From a bacterium (GTDB lineage Bacteria > Babelota > Babeliae > Babelales > RVW-14): 7,414 nucleotides of DNA. Shown here piece after piece: positions 6,795 through 7,414 of the stretch. Made by a program: the position numbers and the translations under genes. Where the stretch lies: contig JAUIHA010000036.1 in assembly GCA_030432505.1 (NCBI GenBank), positions 1 through 7,414 on the forward strand, given 5' to 3'. Under the pieces are notes generated by a model. It did no database searches, had not been told where the DNA came from, and was given only the letters and a program-made list of their open reading frames with translations. Numbering within the stretch: the first letter of the stretch is position 1; the number at the start of each line of letters is the position of its first letter.

Positions 6795-7414
6795 ATGCTA
6801 AAAAAGTTGAAGGGATCTTTTTTTTCATTGACTGAAAAATATTTGCAAATTGATCGGCATGATTCAATCAAGCTTATATCATTTGCTCTAGGATTCTTTT
6901 TCATCATTGGATCATACTCAATTTTGCGATCACTCAAATCGCCAATCTTTATGGCTATGGTTGGAAAAGAATATCAGCCCATTTCACGATTCATCGCAAT
7001 GGCATTTGTCATTCCCTGTATGCTCATTTATGCACGCCTTGTTGATACGTTCCACCGCAATCAAGTTGTTTATATCATCATTGGTGCCGTCAGTTTATTA
7101 AGCTTCGTATTTGCTTTGAGTTTTGCTCATCCGACAATGGGCGTACAAAACACCCTAACATCACCAAATCGGATACTTGGTTGGGCGTTTGAACTCTTCA
7201 TGGATCTTTACTCTGCTATTGTGATTAGCACCTTCTGGGGATTCATTAATTCTACCAGCACGCCAAAATTTGCAAGTAAAAACTATGGGATTATTGTTGC
7301 GATATCACGTATTGGTGGTATTTCAACAACAATGTTTGCTAGCATTGTTACTTCAAGTGCTGTTCTTGCATCTCATCAATCAATTCCACTCTTTACTGCA
7401 ATTGGAGGTATTCT
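6795..7414 (+). CDS. Second TLC-family nucleotide transporter (partial, 3' end outside window)
   Basis: An uninterrupted frame runs from the ATG at 6795 to the end of the window (206 codons plus two bases). AGGCGG (6781-6786) lies eight bases before the ATG. The visible N-terminal half aligns with the preceding gene: LRSLKSPIF (44-52) against its TM1 lysine motif, MVGKEY (55-60) against MVGASM, IYARLVD (78-84) against LYSRLVD, LGWAFELFMD (128-137), TFWGFINS (146-153), KNYGIIV (162-168) and RIGGI (172-176). The Lys in TM1 and an acidic residue before the FW motif are kept, with Asp137 here where the neighbour has Glu133. About six membrane segments are visible. The C-terminal signature of the family lies beyond the window, so completeness cannot be judged. 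The copies are clearly diverged, which suggests different substrates rather than a recent duplication. Probably the second gene of a transporter operon. Confidence 0.9.
   Translation, partial: MLKKLKGSFFSLTEKYLQIDRHDSIKLISFALGFFFIIGSYSILRSLKSPIFMAMVGKEYQPISRFIAMAFVIPCMLIYARLVDTFHRNQVVYIIIGAVSLLSFVFALSFAHPTMGVQNTLTSPNRILGWAFELFMDLYSAIVISTFWGFINSTSTPKFASKNYGIIVAISRIGGISTTMFASIVTSSAVLASHQSIPLFTAIGGI

Noticed and set aside
6743..7101. Frames at 6743-6937 (-) and 6907-7101 (+)
   Set aside because: Both overlap the second transporter, whose frame is open to the window end and aligns with the first transporter.
1..7414. A novel defence system, mobile element or CRISPR array
   Set aside because: No transposase, integrase, nuclease, toxin-antitoxin pair or regularly spaced repeats are visible; the gene content is envelope, protease and transport.

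Overview
The window is AT-rich and looks like a chromosomal segment of a host-dependent bacterium. The strongest clue is a tandem pair of TLC-family nucleotide transporters, the class that intracellular bacteria use to exchange ATP, ADP and other nucleotides with a eukaryotic host. The genes resemble what I know of Candidatus Dependentiae (TM6), which live in amoebae and other protists. Chlamydiae, Rickettsiales and other endosymbionts also carry such transporters, so the assignment is tentative.

Layout, left to right. (1) Bases 2-547 (+) are the 3' end of a membrane protein. Its four-helix block, conserved pre-TM1 arginine and TM2-TM3 loop fit the transmembrane domain of a pentameric ligand-gated ion channel; the ligand-binding part lies outside the window. 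(2) A promoter-like region and a long purine-rich leader precede a 394-residue exported protein (774-1958, +). It has a signal peptide, short Gly/Asn/Thr repeats, 11 cysteines and a helical C-terminus, and is closed by a strong terminator. I do not recognise its family. (3) A gene-free stretch of about 370 bases separates it from the convergent lon gene and holds palindromes and a lon terminator. (4) lon (2393-4861, -) encodes a complete ATP-dependent protease with a lysine-rich tail. (5) A 467-base divergent intergenic region holds candidate promoters for both flanking genes, each associated with a palindrome, plus a long inverted repeat. (6) Two TLC transporters follow on the + strand (5329-6765, and 6795 to the window end, truncated), 29 bases apart and probably one operon.

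The genes do not form an obvious single pathway. The common thread is a cell-envelope and host-interface theme (channel, exported protein, nucleotide uptake) around one housekeeping protease. I see no defence system, mobile element, CRISPR array, tRNA or rRNA. The best leads are the channel-like fragment, the unrecognised exported protein and the palindromes placed over promoter elements.
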